A stretch of 64,000 nucleotides of DNA, taken from assembly GCF_018219455.1 (NCBI RefSeq), contig NZ_CP056122.1, positions 3,472,001 to 3,536,000 of the forward strand, given 5' to 3'. The notes under the pieces are model-generated. The model made no database searches. It was not told where the DNA came from and worked only from the letters and a program-made list of their open reading frames with translations. This DNA comes from Moritella sp. 5 (lineage in GTDB: Bacteria > Pseudomonadota > Gammaproteobacteria > Enterobacterales > Moritellaceae). Both the position numbers and the translations under genes were made by a program. Positions 1 to 9,626 of this stretch are shown one piece after another (positions within the stretch are counted from its first letter, which is position 1; each line of letters begins with the position of its first letter).

Positions 1-89
1 AGGCAGAAGTCGAAAAGTACGTAAAAAAATACCCCAGCAATGCTGAGGTATCTTATAAACGCATAATGACCTATGAAGGTATAGATTGA
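1..89 (+). CDS. Possible 3' end of a gene entering from the left edge
   Basis: An open frame runs from the left edge (codons starting at base 3) to a TGA at 87-89, giving a 29-codon tail that ends YEGID. The residues are charged and Tyr-rich, as in a soluble protein. It would be convergent with topA. The topA terminator stem at 29-51 lies inside this frame, which is common for tightly packed convergent genes. I do not recognise the family, and an open frame this short can arise by chance. Confidence 0.35.
   Translation, partial: AEVEKYVKKYPSNAEVSYKRIMTYEGID
29..51 (-). terminator. Intrinsic terminator of topA
   Basis: The inverted repeat 29-39/41-51 (ATACCCCAGCA against TGCTGAGGTAT, one mismatch) is followed on the minus strand by a run of seven T (bases 23-29 read as A on the plus strand). 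Orientation and position, about 60 bp past the topA stop, fit termination of topA. Confidence 0.7.
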
Positions 90-108
90 GTGCTAAAAGA
101 ACCGCTAA

Positions 109-2793
109 CTACTTTTCAGCAGTAGGCTTCTTCTTCTCTGCAGCAGGCTTCTTCTTCACCGCTTTCTTCTTCTCTTCTTCAACCCATTTACCATCAATAT
201 AATGCGCAGTCCAACCAGTAGCTTTCTTTTCTACCTCGGTCATTACATATTGTTCTTTGGTCTTACGGCTAAAGCGTACTATCGCTTTATTACCTGCAGG
301 GTCTTGCGCAGGCGCATCTGCTAAGTAATAAAATTTCGATGAGATACGGTCTCTAAAGCGAACTAACTCTTCAATCAGCGGAGCACGTGTCTCACGAGAT
401 TTAGGGAAAGTATTCGCCGCTAAGAAGATTCCCGCAGCACCGTCACGTAGCACAAAGTAAGCATCCGATTTTTCACATTCCAATTCAGGAAGGAAAACAG
501 GATCTTCTTTTGGCGGCGCAACTTCACCACTTTTCAGGATCTTACGGGTATTTTTGCATTCTTCGTTAGTACAGCCCATGTATTTGCCAAAACGGCCATT
601 TTTAAGCTGCATATCAGACATACAACGGTCACACTCAACCACAGGGCCATCATAGCCTTTTAGCTTGAATTCACCTTTCTCGACTTCGTAGCCTGTACAT
701 TCAGGGTTATTACCACAAACGTGTAGTTTACGTGTTTCGTCAATCAGGTAGCTATCCATTGCAGTACTGCATTTAGGACAACGGCGTTTTGCCATCAGCG
801 CTTCAGTTTCAGCGTCCTCATTCAGCAAATCAATCGCTTCTTCGCCTGATACGAGGTTAATGGTTTTCTTACAGCGTTCTTTTGGTGGCAAGTTATAACC
901 CGCACAACCGAGAAAAACACCTGTTGTCGCAGTTCGGATACCCATCTCACGTTGGCATGTTGGACATTCGATATCCGTGATGACCATTTCGTTCGAGCGC
1001 ATACCGCCTTCAGCCACTTCAGCACCAGCTGTGAGCAGCTGTTTCTTAAAGTCACCAAAGAATTCATTAAGTACATCGATCCAATTCAGCTTGCCTTCAG
1101 CAACGCCATCAAGTTGAGACTCCATGCTTGCTGTGAAATCGAAGTTCATTAACTCTTCAAAACTTTCAGTCAGACGTTCAGTAACAATCTCACCCATTTT
1201 TTCAGCGAAGAAACGACGGTTTTCAACTTTTACATAACCACGATCTTGAATTGTCGAGATAATCGAAGCATATGTCGATGGACGACCAATACCACGTTTC
1301 TCTAATTCTTTAACTAATGACGCTTCATTAAAACGCGCAGGTGGTTTAGTGAAGTGTTGCAGAGGATCGACAGTAATCAGGTCAAGTGCTTCACCGACTT
1401 CCAGTACAGGTAAATTACTTTCGTCTTCAGACTTCTTGCTCATTGGTGGTAACGCTTTAGTCCAACCAGGAAAACGCATAGTACGTCCCTTCGCGGTAAG
1501 CTGATACTCGCCAGCAGCAATCGTCAATTTCGTTGAATCGTATTGTGCAGGCATCATCTGACAAGCAACAAACTGACGCCAAATTAGCTCGTATAATTTC
1601 TTCGCGTCATCATCCATGCCTTTCAAATCGCCTGACATAACATTTACATCAGAAGGTCGGATCGCTTCATGGGCTTCTTGCGCACCTTTTTTAGAACCGT
1701 ATAGATTCGGTTCTGCAGGTAAGTAATCTTTACCGTATTTTGTTTCAATGAAACCACGAGCACTTTCTACAGCGTCTTTACTCAAGTTTGTTGAGTCAGT
1801 ACGCATATAGGTAATGTAACCGCCTTCATATAAGCGCTGTGCCAGACCCATTGTACGTTTAACGCCATAGCTATGACGCGTACTTGCCGCCTGCTGTAGT
1901 GTTGACGTAATAAAAGGTGCTTTAGGCTTACTGCTTGTCGCTCTGTCATCGCGTTTTAATAACGAGTAACTTGCGTTTTGTAAGTCAGTAACCGCTTTGG
2001 TCGCTTGTGCTTCATTAACAGGTTTAAACGCTTCACCGGCATATTTAACCGCTTCAACACGTAATGGCTCACCCAGTGACGTCACTAAATCTGTATGGAC
2101 ATCCCAAAATTCTTCTGGAATGAACGCTTTAATGTCACGTTCTTTGTCTACGATTAAACGTACCGCTACCGACTGAACACGTCCAGCAGATAAGCCACGC
2201 GCGATCTTTTGCCAAAGTAACGGCGATACCATATAGCCAACAACACGATCTAAGAAACGACGCGCTTGTTGTGCATTCACACAATCAATGTTCAATTCTG
2301 ACGGTTGTTCAAATGCTTCTTGGATCGCTGTTTTCGTAATTTCGTTAAACGTTACACGTTGGAAACGTGAATCATCACCACCAATAATTTCCCGCAGGTG
2401 CCATGCAATAGCTTCCCCTTCGCGGTCCAAATCGGTTGCGAGATAGATAACATCTGCTTTTTCAGCAAGTTGTTGTAATTCAGCAACGACTTTTTCTTTA
2501 CCAGGTAAAATCTGATACGTTGCTGCCCAGTCATTTTCTGGGTCTATTCCCATACGCGAATATAACGATTTTTTATCACGTTTTTCTTTAAATGCAGCTT
2601 TTGCTTCTGGCGTCATGCCTTTAGTTTGTTGCGCAAGCGTCGGTGCACCAGCTCGTTTTTTGGCTGCTCCACCACTTGTCGGTAAATCACGTACGTGTCC
2701 CACACTTGATTTAACAATGTAGTCTTTACCGAGATATTTATTAATGGTCTTCGCTTTTGCTGGCGATTCCACAATTACCAGAGATCTTCCCAT
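109..2793 (-). CDS. topA: DNA topoisomerase I (type IA)
   Basis: Relaxes negatively supercoiled DNA through a transient 5'-phosphotyrosine link. The 894-residue protein starts with a TOPRIM domain ([12 protein letters not shown] at 7-18; acidic DLDRE at 121-125). The catalytic tyrosine is in [12 protein letters not shown] (Tyr329). The C-terminal third has three four-cysteine zinc ribbons (beginning CPTC, CPKC and CDRC), as in E. coli TopA, and then a Lys/Ala-rich tail ([10 protein letters not shown] type). Length and domain order are those of enterobacterial and Vibrio TopA. It is transcribed alone; sohB lies upstream on the same strand behind its own terminator. Confidence 0.97.
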   Translation of the reverse strand: MGRSLVIVESPAKAKTINKYLGKDYIVKSSVGHVRDLPTSGGAAKKRAGAPTLAQQTKGMTPEAKAAFKEKRDKKSLYSRMGIDPENDWAATYQILPGKEKVVAELQQLAEKADVIYLATDLDREGEAIAWHLREIIGGDDSRFQRVTFNEITKTAIQEAFEQPSELNIDCVNAQQARRFLDRVVGYMVSPLLWQKIARGLSAGRVQSVAVRLIVDKERDIKAFIPEEFWDVHTDLVTSLGEPLRVEAVKYAGEAFKPVNEAQATKAVTDLQNASYSLLKRDDRATSSKPKAPFITSTLQQAASTRHSYGVKRTMGLAQRLYEGGYITYMRTDSTNLSKDAVESARGFIETKYGKDYLPAEPNLYGSKKGAQEAHEAIRPSDVNVMSGDLKGMDDDAKKLYELIWRQFVACQMMPAQYDSTKLTIAAGEYQLTAKGRTMRFPGWTKALPPMSKKSEDESNLPVLEVGEALDLITVDPLQHFTKPPARFNEASLVKELEKRGIGRPSTYASIISTIQDRGYVKVENRRFFAEKMGEIVTERLTESFEELMNFDFTASMESQLDGVAEGKLNWIDVLNEFFGDFKKQLLTAGAEVAEGGMRSNEMVITDIECPTCQREMGIRTATTGVFLGCAGYNLPPKERCKKTINLVSGEEAIDLLNEDAETEALMAKRRCPKCSTAMDSYLIDETRKLHVCGNNPECTGYEVEKGEFKLKGYDGPVVECDRCMSDMQLKNGRFGKYMGCTNEECKNTRKILKSGEVAPPKEDPVFLPELECEKSDAYFVLRDGAAGIFLAANTFPKSRETRAPLIEELVRFRDRISSKFYYLADAPAQDPAGNKAIVRFSRKTKEQYVMTEVEKKATGWTAHYIDGKWVEEEKKKAVKKKPAAEKKKPTAEK

Positions 2794-3113
2794 ACAGACG
2801 GATTCTTTTAATTTATGAATAATATGAAATTGATGAATACAATTGATAATTTATCGATTAAGGATAGTCAAAAAGCATCATCTTATATTTGTACTCTATT
2901 TATATATATACATTGAATACACTTATAGTAGTCAATAATTTTTTAATTATTTTTTTTATGTCTATATTTCATACTAAAATATTACATAAGCATAGCAATA
3001 ACTATCTGACGTAATAATTCACAAAAAACATAAAAATCAAACTAATAAACCACATACACTTGAAATATGTGGTTTATGTTTCAATGCATATTTACAGTTA
3101 TGAACCTACAATT
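2794..3113. other. Intergenic topA promoter region and sohB 3' end
   Basis: 320 bp, strongly AT-rich with long A/T runs around 2880-2990. It should carry the topA promoter on the minus strand, but I cannot pick a single convincing -35/-10 pair among many AT-rich candidates. The only clear structure is the sohB terminator at 3045-3077. I see no plausible gene. Confidence 0.6.
3045..3077 (-). terminator. Terminator hairpin of sohB
   Basis: A perfect 12-bp inverted repeat, 3045-3056/3066-3077 (ATAAACCACATA / TATGTGGTTTAT), has a 9-nt loop and is followed on the minus strand by a broken T-rich tract. It lies about 35 bp after the sohB stop. Confidence 0.65.
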
Positions 3114-4193
3114 CTATAATTGTGGGTACTTACTTTGCTGTAAAAATTTATTTAGGCTTGTCGAAATAGCCAATGATGCCGCTTGGGCTAATTTTTCAGC
3201 CAGTTTTTTACGCACGACATATTTAACGATGTAAATTGTTTTCGACTTATTCGCTTTTAATAAGTAATCATCACTGGTTTGTAAAGTATCCACTAACCCA
3301 CGTTCGTGTGCATGAGTACCGAACCAATGCTCACCTGTGGCTATTTTTTCAATATCCATATCCGGTCGGTGAGCGCTCACAAAGTCTTTAAATAACACAT
3401 GCGTTTCTTCAAGTTCTTGTTGGAACTTTTCACGTCCAGCGTCATCATTCTCGCCAAACATCGTTAATGTACGTTTGAACTCACCCGCAGTCAGTTGTTC
3501 AACATCAATCTTATTCTTTTTCAATAGACGGTTAAAGTTCGGTATTTGTGCAACAACACCAATAGAACCAACGATTGCAAATGGTGCTGCAATAATATGA
3601 TCTGCGATACATGCCATCATATAACCACCACTTGCCGCCACTTTATCAACCGCGATAGTTAGCTTAATATTAGCTTGTTTTAAACGTTCTAGCTGTGAGC
3701 TTGCAAGTCCATAACCATGCACAACACCACCACCACTTTCTAAACGCACTAAGACTTCGTCATGCTCATTAGCAACAAACAAGATAGCAGTAATTTCTTC
3801 ACGTAATGATGCGACTTCTTTAGCATCAATACCGGCGGTAAAATCGAGTACAAAAAGACGTGGTTCAATGTCTTCTTTTGTAACCGCATCTTTATCATTG
3901 GTTTTGTCTTTATGGGCCTTTTTAAATGCTTTTAATTCTGCTTTGTGTTTTTTCTTTTCTGCTTTGTGCTGCTCTTTTTCTAAAATTTTAGCTTCATCTT
4001 CAGGCACAAGATGTAACTGAAGCTCATCTTCCACGTCTTTAAATTGCTCTGATAAATTGGTGATCTCCAAACGTCCATTACTCTTCTTTTGCTTAGACGT
4101 AAGATTGACAATACTGACCACTACAAATAATAATGCTAAAACGAATGTTACCGTTTTTGCTAAAAAAATACCGTATTCACTTAAAAATTCCAA
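3114..4193 (-). CDS. sohB: SohB, inner-membrane S49 family protease
   Basis: A signal-peptide-peptidase-like serine protease of the periplasmic side of the inner membrane. The 359-residue protein has an N-terminal membrane helix (residues 9-29), a charged Lys/Glu-rich coiled segment (about 60-110) and then the S49 fold. The nucleophile Ser is in VAASGGYMMA and the general-base Lys is in AGEFKRTLTMFG, the Ser-Lys dyad of the family. Length is close to E. coli SohB (about 350). It is divergent from yciK, with about 110 bp between the two starts. Its in vivo substrates are not known from sequence. Confidence 0.95.
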   Translation of the reverse strand: MEFLSEYGIFLAKTVTFVLALLFVVVSIVNLTSKQKKSNGRLEITNLSEQFKDVEDELQLHLVPEDEAKILEKEQHKAEKKKHKAELKAFKKAHKDKTNDKDAVTKEDIEPRLFVLDFTAGIDAKEVASLREEITAILFVANEHDEVLVRLESGGGVVHGYGLASSQLERLKQANIKLTIAVDKVAASGGYMMACIADHIIAAPFAIVGSIGVVAQIPNFNRLLKKNKIDVEQLTAGEFKRTLTMFGENDDAGREKFQQELEETHVLFKDFVSAHRPDMDIEKIATGEHWFGTHAHERGLVDTLQTSDDYLLKANKSKTIYIVKYVVRKKLAEKLAQAASLAISTSLNKFLQQSKYPQL

Positions 4194-4306
4194 ATCCTAA
4201 TCCTCGGTCGGTTATATCGATTTTGCTCTTTATATCATTTACAACATCGCATCTACAAGCTTTGCAGGTTACAATATTGCCAGATAAATCGATATGGAAC
4301 CAGAAA

Positions 4307-5050
4307 ATGGATTATCAAGCAGAAAAAAATCTATTAGAAAACAAAACTATTTTAGTAACAGGTGCTGGTGACGGTATTGGTCGTCAAGCAGCTCTAACCT
4401 ATGCAGCACATGGCGCGACAGTGATATTACTTGGTAAAACAGTCGCTAAACTTGAAGCTGTTTATGACGAAATTGAAGCGCTTGGCGCACCAACACCTGC
4501 GATTATTCCGCTTGATATGAAAGGTGCGACTGTTGAAAACTATAAAGACATGGCAGACACCATCGACACACAATTCGGTAAACTAGACGGTTTATTGAAC
4601 AATGCGGGTCAATTAGGTGTATTAGGTCCATTTCATCAAATCGATGAAAAGAGCTATGACGAAGTTATGCAGGTCAATGTGAAAGCACAATTGTTCATGA
4701 CAAGTGCGTTATTACCTGTACTGAAAAAAGCGGACAAAGCATCTATCATTTTCACTTCATCAAGTGTGGGTGTAAAAGGGCGTGCTTACTGGGCTGAATA
4801 TGCAATTTCAAAATTTGCGACCGAAGGCATGATGCAAACCCTTGCTGACGAGTTTGAAAATACCAGTATCCGCGCTAACTGCATTAACCCAGGTGCAACA
4901 CGTACTGGTATGCGTGCAAAAGCTTTCCCTGGTGAAAATTCAAATACGCTTGTTACAGCAGAAGATATTATGCCGCTTTACCTTTATTTAATGGGTAATG
5001 ACAGCGTAGCTGAAACAGGACAAACCTTTAAAGCACAACCAAACAGATAA
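4307..5050 (+). CDS. yciK: YciK-type short-chain dehydrogenase/reductase
   Basis: A 247-residue SDR. The NAD(P)-binding motif TGAGDGIG is near the N-terminus (about residues 20-27), NNAG follows in the middle, and the active-site YAISK sits in the expected place after the conserved Ser of TSSS. The N-terminus MDYQAEKNLLENK aligns with E. coli YciK (MHYQPKQDLL). I therefore chose the ATG at 4307; the same frame is open upstream to 4133, but that part overlaps sohB. YciK is generally found near topA/sohB in gammaproteobacteria. Its natural substrate is unsettled. Confidence 0.9.
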   Translation: MDYQAEKNLLENKTILVTGAGDGIGRQAALTYAAHGATVILLGKTVAKLEAVYDEIEALGAPTPAIIPLDMKGATVENYKDMADTIDTQFGKLDGLLNNAGQLGVLGPFHQIDEKSYDEVMQVNVKAQLFMTSALLPVLKKADKASIIFTSSSVGVKGRAYWAEYAISKFATEGMMQTLADEFENTSIRANCINPGATRTGMRAKAFPGENSNTLVTAEDIMPLYLYLMGNDSVAETGQTFKAQPNR

Positions 5051-5069
5051 TCGGTTAGCTGCATCAATT

Positions 5070-5099
5070 CCCAAATAATGCTGTTTTTCATTATTTGGG
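5070..5099 (+). terminator. Terminator of yciK
   Basis: A perfect 11-bp stem 5070-5080/5089-5099 (CCCAAATAATG / CATTATTTGGG) with an 8-nt T-rich loop begins 20 bp after the yciK stop. The following tract (CATTGTTATCC) is only weakly T-rich, so efficiency is uncertain. Confidence 0.6.
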
Positions 5100-5239
5100 C
5101 ATTGTTATCCTATATTTTCAGTTCTTTCCTACTTTTCCAGACCTATTTGACCTACCTACTTCGCTTATTTATATCTTTGATTAGCGTCCTCGCTATAAAA
5201 AACTTGCTATCGTAAATAATTACTGCAATAACTAATACC

Positions 5240-5503
5240 TATACCCAAGTTACTTCAAGATGCTATATCAGAGACGTGCAGGGATAACAGAACAAGGCGC
5301 AATATGTAGAGAATGGTTATTCCATTTTCAAATATTGTAACGCTGTGCTGCTATTCCTGCTCGCCTCCCGTAGGGCAAGCCGAACGAAGGAATCTTCGGC
5401 GTTATGAAGTCTTGATTTAGAATAACTAAATCCTCGACTCCATGCCTTGAATATCCTCTCCTTTCGGTTTGCTGATTGCGCATCTTGAAGTAGCTTGGGT
5501 ATA
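5240..5503. mobile_element. Transposase-less inverted-repeat element (MITE-like)
   Basis: The 264-bp segment is bounded by 24-bp inverted ends, 5240-5263 and 5480-5503 (outer part TATACCCAAG...CTTGGGTATA), which differ at a single position. It contains further small hairpins, for example GATTTAG/CTAAATC at 5414-5432 and CAATAT...ATATTG around 5300-5340. The short open frames across it on the minus strand look like chance ORFs. I recall very similar end sequences as abundant intergenic repeats in Vibrio/Photobacterium-type genomes, but cannot check copy number here. It separates yciK from the pxp operon. No clear target duplication beyond a possible TA is visible. Confidence 0.65.
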
Positions 5504-5550
5504 TACTTCTCTATATAATAGAAAGACTTTGTTAATAAGGATATTAACCA

Positions 5551-6291
5551 GTGAAATTGAATTGTGATATGGGTGAAAGTTTCGGCCTTTGGCAACTAGG
5601 TATAGATGAAGCGGTGATGCCACATATTGATATGGCTAACATCGCTTGCGGTTTCCATGCTTCCGATCCCCTCATCATGCAGCAAACAGTGGAACTGGCT
5701 AAACACTATAATGTAGCCGTCGGCGCTCATCCTAGTTATCCTGACCTGGTTGGTTTTGGCCGTCGTCATATGCGCTGTACTTCTGATGAAATCCAAGCCT
5801 TTATATTGTATCAAGTTGGCGCCCTCGCCGCTTTCTGCAAGCAACAACATACCCCCTTAACTTATGTTAAACCTCACGGTGCACTTTATAACGACATGAT
5901 GCAAGATGAAGCCATCCTAATTGCTATTTTAAAAGGAGTGGCTGCTTTTAATCCCGATTTACCCCTGATGCTAATGGCACAAGCAGACAACAGTCGCAGC
6001 GAAGCCCTTGCTGCACAATTTAATGTACCACTACTGTTTGAAGCATTTGCAGATCGTTGTTATACCGATGACGGATTACTACAGCCTAGAAATCTACCTG
6101 GGGCAGTATTTACCGAACACAGCCAAATTATTAACCAAGCAATACAGCTCGTGCAACACGGTCATGTGACAAGTAATAACGGCAATCTAATTAAGTTAAA
6201 AGTTGATACGCTTTGTGTCCATGGCGATAACGCCCAATCCATCGAAGCCATCGCACAGATAAAGTTAGCACTTACAGAAAACAAGGAGTGA
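5551..6291 (+). CDS. pxpA: 5-oxoprolinase subunit A (LamB/YcsF family)
   Basis: Subunit of the ATP-dependent bacterial 5-oxoprolinase PxpABC, which opens 5-oxo-L-proline (pyroglutamate) to L-glutamate in the cytoplasm. The 246-residue protein begins with the family signature LNCDMGESFG. It contains the conserved IACGFHASDP, GAHPSYPD, GFGRR and VKPHGALYN motifs. The start is GTG, preceded by a TAAGGA site about ten bases upstream. It is first of a tight pxpA-pxpB-pxpC operon. The MITE-like element ends about 47 bp upstream, so the promoter must be short or lie within the element. Confidence 0.95.
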   Translation: MKLNCDMGESFGLWQLGIDEAVMPHIDMANIACGFHASDPLIMQQTVELAKHYNVAVGAHPSYPDLVGFGRRHMRCTSDEIQAFILYQVGALAAFCKQQHTPLTYVKPHGALYNDMMQDEAILIAILKGVAAFNPDLPLMLMAQADNSRSEALAAQFNVPLLFEAFADRCYTDDGLLQPRNLPGAVFTEHSQIINQAIQLVQHGHVTSNNGNLIKLKVDTLCVHGDNAQSIEAIAQIKLALTENKE

Positions 6292-6294
6292 TGT

Positions 6295-6990
6295 ATGCAA
6301 TATCAACTCGATATAATCGGTTATGATGCAATTCTGATTCGCTTTACCGATGCAGATAATACTCAACTATTACCTGTGATCTACACCCTAAATCAACAAC
6401 TAAAAAGTGCCCCAGATTTAAGCACAGTGATTATTGATATTATCCCTTCATATCAAACATTACTTGTCAGCTTTAATATACTCAATATGGAACAGCATCA
6501 GCTGGCAGATAAACTTCACGCTTATGTTAAGCGACTATTAAATACAGCATCACCAAAATCTAATCATACCTCTCCCAGTACCGTTAATTTAATCACGATT
6601 CCTGTTTGTTACCACGAAAGTCTTGCGCCGGATCTTGAATCCTTATCACAATACTCAGCACTGAGTATCAATGACATCATTCAGATCCATTCTTCTACTA
6701 TATATAGCTGCTATGCAATTGGTTTTATGCCTAACTTTGCCTATTTGGGTGATGTTGATAAACGAATACAAATACCAAGGCATGCCAAACCAAAAGGCCA
6801 AGTCACAGCGGGTAGTCTAGGTATTGCAGATAACCAAACTGCTATTTATCCTAAATCGAGTCCTGGTGGTTGGCAAATTATAGGTCAGAGCCCTGCAGCA
6901 CTGAATACATTATCTGTTGGCTGCCAAGTCAAATTTAATGCGATCTCACTGGATGAATTTAATCGTTACGACCAAAAGGCTGACGCATAA
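6295..6990 (+). CDS. pxpB: 5-oxoprolinase subunit B (KipI family)
   Basis: The 231-residue KipI/allophanate-hydrolase-subunit-1-like protein pairs with PxpC. The C-terminal cyclophilin-like region carries the signature GFMPNFAYLG...RHAKPKGQVTAGSLGIADNQTAIYPKSSPGGW (shown in part), typical of PxpB. The AAGGAG ribosome site overlaps the end of pxpA, and the start is only 4 bp beyond the pxpA stop, so the two are probably translated together. KipI in Bacillus also inhibits the KinA kinase. In a complete pxpABC operon the metabolic role is the safer call. Confidence 0.95.
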   Translation: MQYQLDIIGYDAILIRFTDADNTQLLPVIYTLNQQLKSAPDLSTVIIDIIPSYQTLLVSFNILNMEQHQLADKLHAYVKRLLNTASPKSNHTSPSTVNLITIPVCYHESLAPDLESLSQYSALSINDIIQIHSSTIYSCYAIGFMPNFAYLGDVDKRIQIPRHAKPKGQVTAGSLGIADNQTAIYPKSSPGGWQIIGQSPAALNTLSVGCQVKFNAISLDEFNRYDQKADA

Positions 6991-7937
6991 TGAATATTAC
7001 TCCTGCATTCGACGTTATCAAACCTGGCGTTCATACTTTAATTCAAGATCTTGGGCGTTTTGGATATCAACATTTAGGTATCACGCCCGGTGGTCCAGCC
7101 GATCTTCATGCTTATCTATGGGCAAATAAGATACTCGGTAATGATAGCAATATGGCCATCCTTGAAATACATTATGGATTAATGACATTACGTGTATTAA
7201 CGGATACAAAAATTGCGATTTGTGGTGCCGAGTTTGGGGTAAATATTAATGACAAACCCGCTTTTAATTGGCAAACACATAACGTTAAAACGGGTGACAT
7301 TATTCAGTATGGTGGAGCAAAAACGGGGAAATGTGGCTATCTGGCCATTGTCGGTGGTCTGCAAACAGAGATGAGTCACCATAGTCGAAGTACCGTCATA
7401 CGTGATGAACTAAGTGAAATAACGAGTTCATCACTATATGAAGGACAGCGCTTACCTGTAACAGCCCAAACCCCAGCACAGAAAACAGCACAATCACAAG
7501 AACAACGCGCAGTTCCTCGACATTATATTCCAAATTACTCTGCGCCATTAACCCTCGGGTTATTACCTTGTTATCAATGGCCGCTACTCACTTCAAAACA
7601 ACAACAGCAACTACTCACCAATAAATATCAAATAAGTCCGCAAGCCAATCGTATGGGCTATCAACTAATAGGTAACATGATTGCCGATTTGCCAGCAACA
7701 TTGACGTCAGAAGGCATCGCATTAGGCAGTGTACAACTCCCTGCTGATGGACAGCCAATTGTTCTACTTCAAGATAGGCAAACGATAGGTGGATACCCGA
7801 AAGCAGGTATTATTTCGGCTTTAGATTGCAGTCAGTTATCGCAACGCCAACAGGGGGATGAAATATCTTTCAAACTCGAAAACCCTCTTATTTCACGCTA
7901 TAAAATGCAAGCTTTCAAACATTTTTTCGACTTTTAA
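6990..7937 (+). CDS. pxpC: 5-oxoprolinase subunit C (KipA family)
   Basis: The 315-residue biotin-dependent-carboxylase-like (KipA/allophanate hydrolase subunit 2) protein completes 5-oxoprolinase. It opens with the conserved IKPGVHTLIQDLGRFGYQHLGI and PGGPAD region. The second conserved block, NRMGYQL...SEGIALGSVQLPADGQPIVLLQDRQTIGGYPKAG (partial), is present at the C-terminal side. Its ATG overlaps the pxpB TAA (TAATG), which indicates translational coupling. The middle (about residues 160-180) has a Gln/Ala-rich stretch (QTPAQKTAQSQEQRA) that looks like a lineage-specific linker. Confidence 0.95.
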   Translation: MNITPAFDVIKPGVHTLIQDLGRFGYQHLGITPGGPADLHAYLWANKILGNDSNMAILEIHYGLMTLRVLTDTKIAICGAEFGVNINDKPAFNWQTHNVKTGDIIQYGGAKTGKCGYLAIVGGLQTEMSHHSRSTVIRDELSEITSSSLYEGQRLPVTAQTPAQKTAQSQEQRAVPRHYIPNYSAPLTLGLLPCYQWPLLTSKQQQQLLTNKYQISPQANRMGYQLIGNMIADLPATLTSEGIALGSVQLPADGQPIVLLQDRQTIGGYPKAGIISALDCSQLSQRQQGDEISFKLENPLISRYKMQAFKHFFDF

Positions 7938-8389
7938 TTATGGATAAAACCATTTTAATAATGAAAACGTCTATAAAGTGAACATAAAACAGACAATCTA
8001 TTCAGTGATGAACTTCACGTATTTAACCATAAGTAAAAATAATTGCGTTATGTTATGAAGATTTAACAAAATATAATATCAGTCAAAAAATGTACTTTTC
8101 AAATTTACAAATGCGTATTTTTATAAAAATAAACCCATCTTAAAGCCCAGTGTGTACTAGAATTTAGCTTAAATTCGCACAAAACAAGTGGATGTTTACT
8201 TTTTGTTAACTCCGTGTCACAAAGTATGGTCCAAACAGATAATGATGGGTTATTTTGCTGTATCATAAGTATTGCATTATTTATTTTTGCTGATTAAATA
8301 CACCCACTTGAATTTACGGATTTAATTTCATGGCGATGAAATGCCCTGAAGTAAACAAGCGACTAATGACTAATAAAAAGGAACACAAC
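7938..8389. other. Intergenic region before the TAXI receptor gene
   Basis: 452 bp, AT-rich, with no convincing gene; short frames are not supported by ribosome sites. The segment 8195-8290 is the likely promoter region for the receptor gene. It contains a TCACA half-site at about 8216 reminiscent of CRP binding, but the partner half is poorly spaced. No terminator with a T-run is visible after pxpC, so some read-through into the transporter genes is possible. Confidence 0.5.
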
Positions 8390-9373
8390 ATGTCTATTAC
8401 AAAAACAATTGCAAAATCACTTGCTGTAGCAAGTTTAACACTGGCAGCTGCTGCGCCAAGTATCGCAACAGCAAAAACAAGTGACTTTATTACAATCGGT
8501 ACTGGTGGTGTTACAGGTGTTTACTACCCTGCCGGTGGTGCAATTTGTAAATTTGTAAACCGCAACCGTAAAGAGCACAACATTCGTTGCTCAGTAGAAA
8601 GTACTGGTGGTTCAGCTTATAACATCAACACGATGCGTGCTGGTGAACTTGATTTCGGTGTAGCGCAGTCTGACCAACAATATTATGCTTACAAAGGCTT
8701 AAACCAATACAAAAATCAAGGTGCTTACACTGACCTACGCTCAGTATTCTCACTACACGCTGAAGCACTAACAATTGTAGCTCGTAAAGATTCAGGCATT
8801 AAAAACTTTAAAGACCTTAAAGGTAAGCGTGTAAACGTGGGTAACCCTGGTTCAGGTCAACGCAGCACAATGGACGTTGTAATGAAAGCTTACAACTGGG
8901 ATAACAGCGCGTTCTCACTAACATCAGAACTAAAAGCGAACGAACAATCTCAAGCACTTTGTGATAACAAAATCGACGCGTTTGTATTCTTCGCTGGTTT
9001 CCCTAACGGTTCAATTAAAGAAGCAACAACAACGTGTGACGCTGTGATTGTAACTGTTAACGATGCAACAGTAGAAAAACTCGTTGCTGATAACCCTTAC
9101 TACAGCCAAGTTGTGATCCCTGGTGGCACTTACACTGGTACACCAAAAGACACTGTAACATTTGGTGCGCGTGCAACAATCGTTACACCAAAATCAATGT
9201 CTGACGAGATCGTATATGAAGTAACGAAAGCTGTATTCGAAAACTTCAATACATTTAAGCGTCTACATCCATCATTTGCATCGCTAACAAAAGAAGATAT
9301 GGCGAATGCAGCACTTAGTGCACCGATTCACCCTGGTGCATTAAAATACTACAAAGAAGTTGGCCTAAAATAA
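8390..9373 (+). CDS. TAXI-family TRAP transporter periplasmic receptor
   Basis: Periplasmic solute-binding subunit of a TRAP-TAXI secondary transporter. The 327-residue protein starts at ATG 8390, behind AAAAAGGAA; an in-frame extension to 8330 has no ribosome site and would spoil the signal peptide. The signal peptide (MSITKTIAKSLAVASL...SIATA) ends near residue 28. The TAXI signature IGTGGVTGVYYPAGGAIC follows. Later blocks STGGSAYNINTMRAGELDFGVAQSD (split here by eye) and NVGNPGSGQRS are typical. Glutamate- or oxoglutarate-type ligands are known for some TAXI receptors. With pxpABC just upstream, glutamate or pyroglutamate is a reasonable inference, not a demonstration. Confidence 0.9.
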   Translation: MSITKTIAKSLAVASLTLAAAAPSIATAKTSDFITIGTGGVTGVYYPAGGAICKFVNRNRKEHNIRCSVESTGGSAYNINTMRAGELDFGVAQSDQQYYAYKGLNQYKNQGAYTDLRSVFSLHAEALTIVARKDSGIKNFKDLKGKRVNVGNPGSGQRSTMDVVMKAYNWDNSAFSLTSELKANEQSQALCDNKIDAFVFFAGFPNGSIKEATTTCDAVIVTVNDATVEKLVADNPYYSQVVIPGGTYTGTPKDTVTFGARATIVTPKSMSDEIVYEVTKAVFENFNTFKRLHPSFASLTKEDMANAALSAPIHPGALKYYKEVGLK

Positions 9374-9390
9374 GTCGACTTTTCATTAAA

Positions 9391-9421
9391 AAAATTAAGG
9401 GGACATTGTCCCCTTAATTTT
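9391..9421 (+). terminator. Strong hairpin between receptor and permease genes
   Basis: A perfect 14-bp stem (9391-9404/9408-9421, with GGGGAC/GTCCCC at its core) has a 3-nt loop and ends in a T-run. It lies 18 bp after the receptor stop and about 205 bp before the permease start. It should act as a partial terminator or mRNA stabiliser and make receptor message exceed permease message. Confidence 0.8.
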
Positions 9422-9626
9422 TCAAGAAAATTACATTACCTATATATCATTATTTAATTTTTACTACTCTTACTCAAGTTACTGACTATTCTTACACTAC
9501 GGATTAGTGAAGCAATAAGCAGTACATCCTTTCTGAAATTAAGAGTTCAGTAATTATTAATTACTCTACTAACGAATAACCGAGCCACTTCTTGTGATAA
9601 AAATATCGCAGAATGATGGAGGACAA

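Noticed and set aside
4133-4306. 58-residue N-terminal extension of yciK
   Set aside because: It overlaps the sohB 5' end and gives residues absent from YciK homologues; ATG 4307 matches the family start.
5317-5623. Minus-strand ORFs of 92 and 65 residues
   Set aside because: They lie across the inverted-repeat element and the start of pxpA on the opposite strand, with no ribosome site or domain; shadows.
8205-8222. CRP-like site before the TAXI receptor gene
   Set aside because: A good TCACA half-site but the partner TGTTA is eight bases away instead of six; not reliable.
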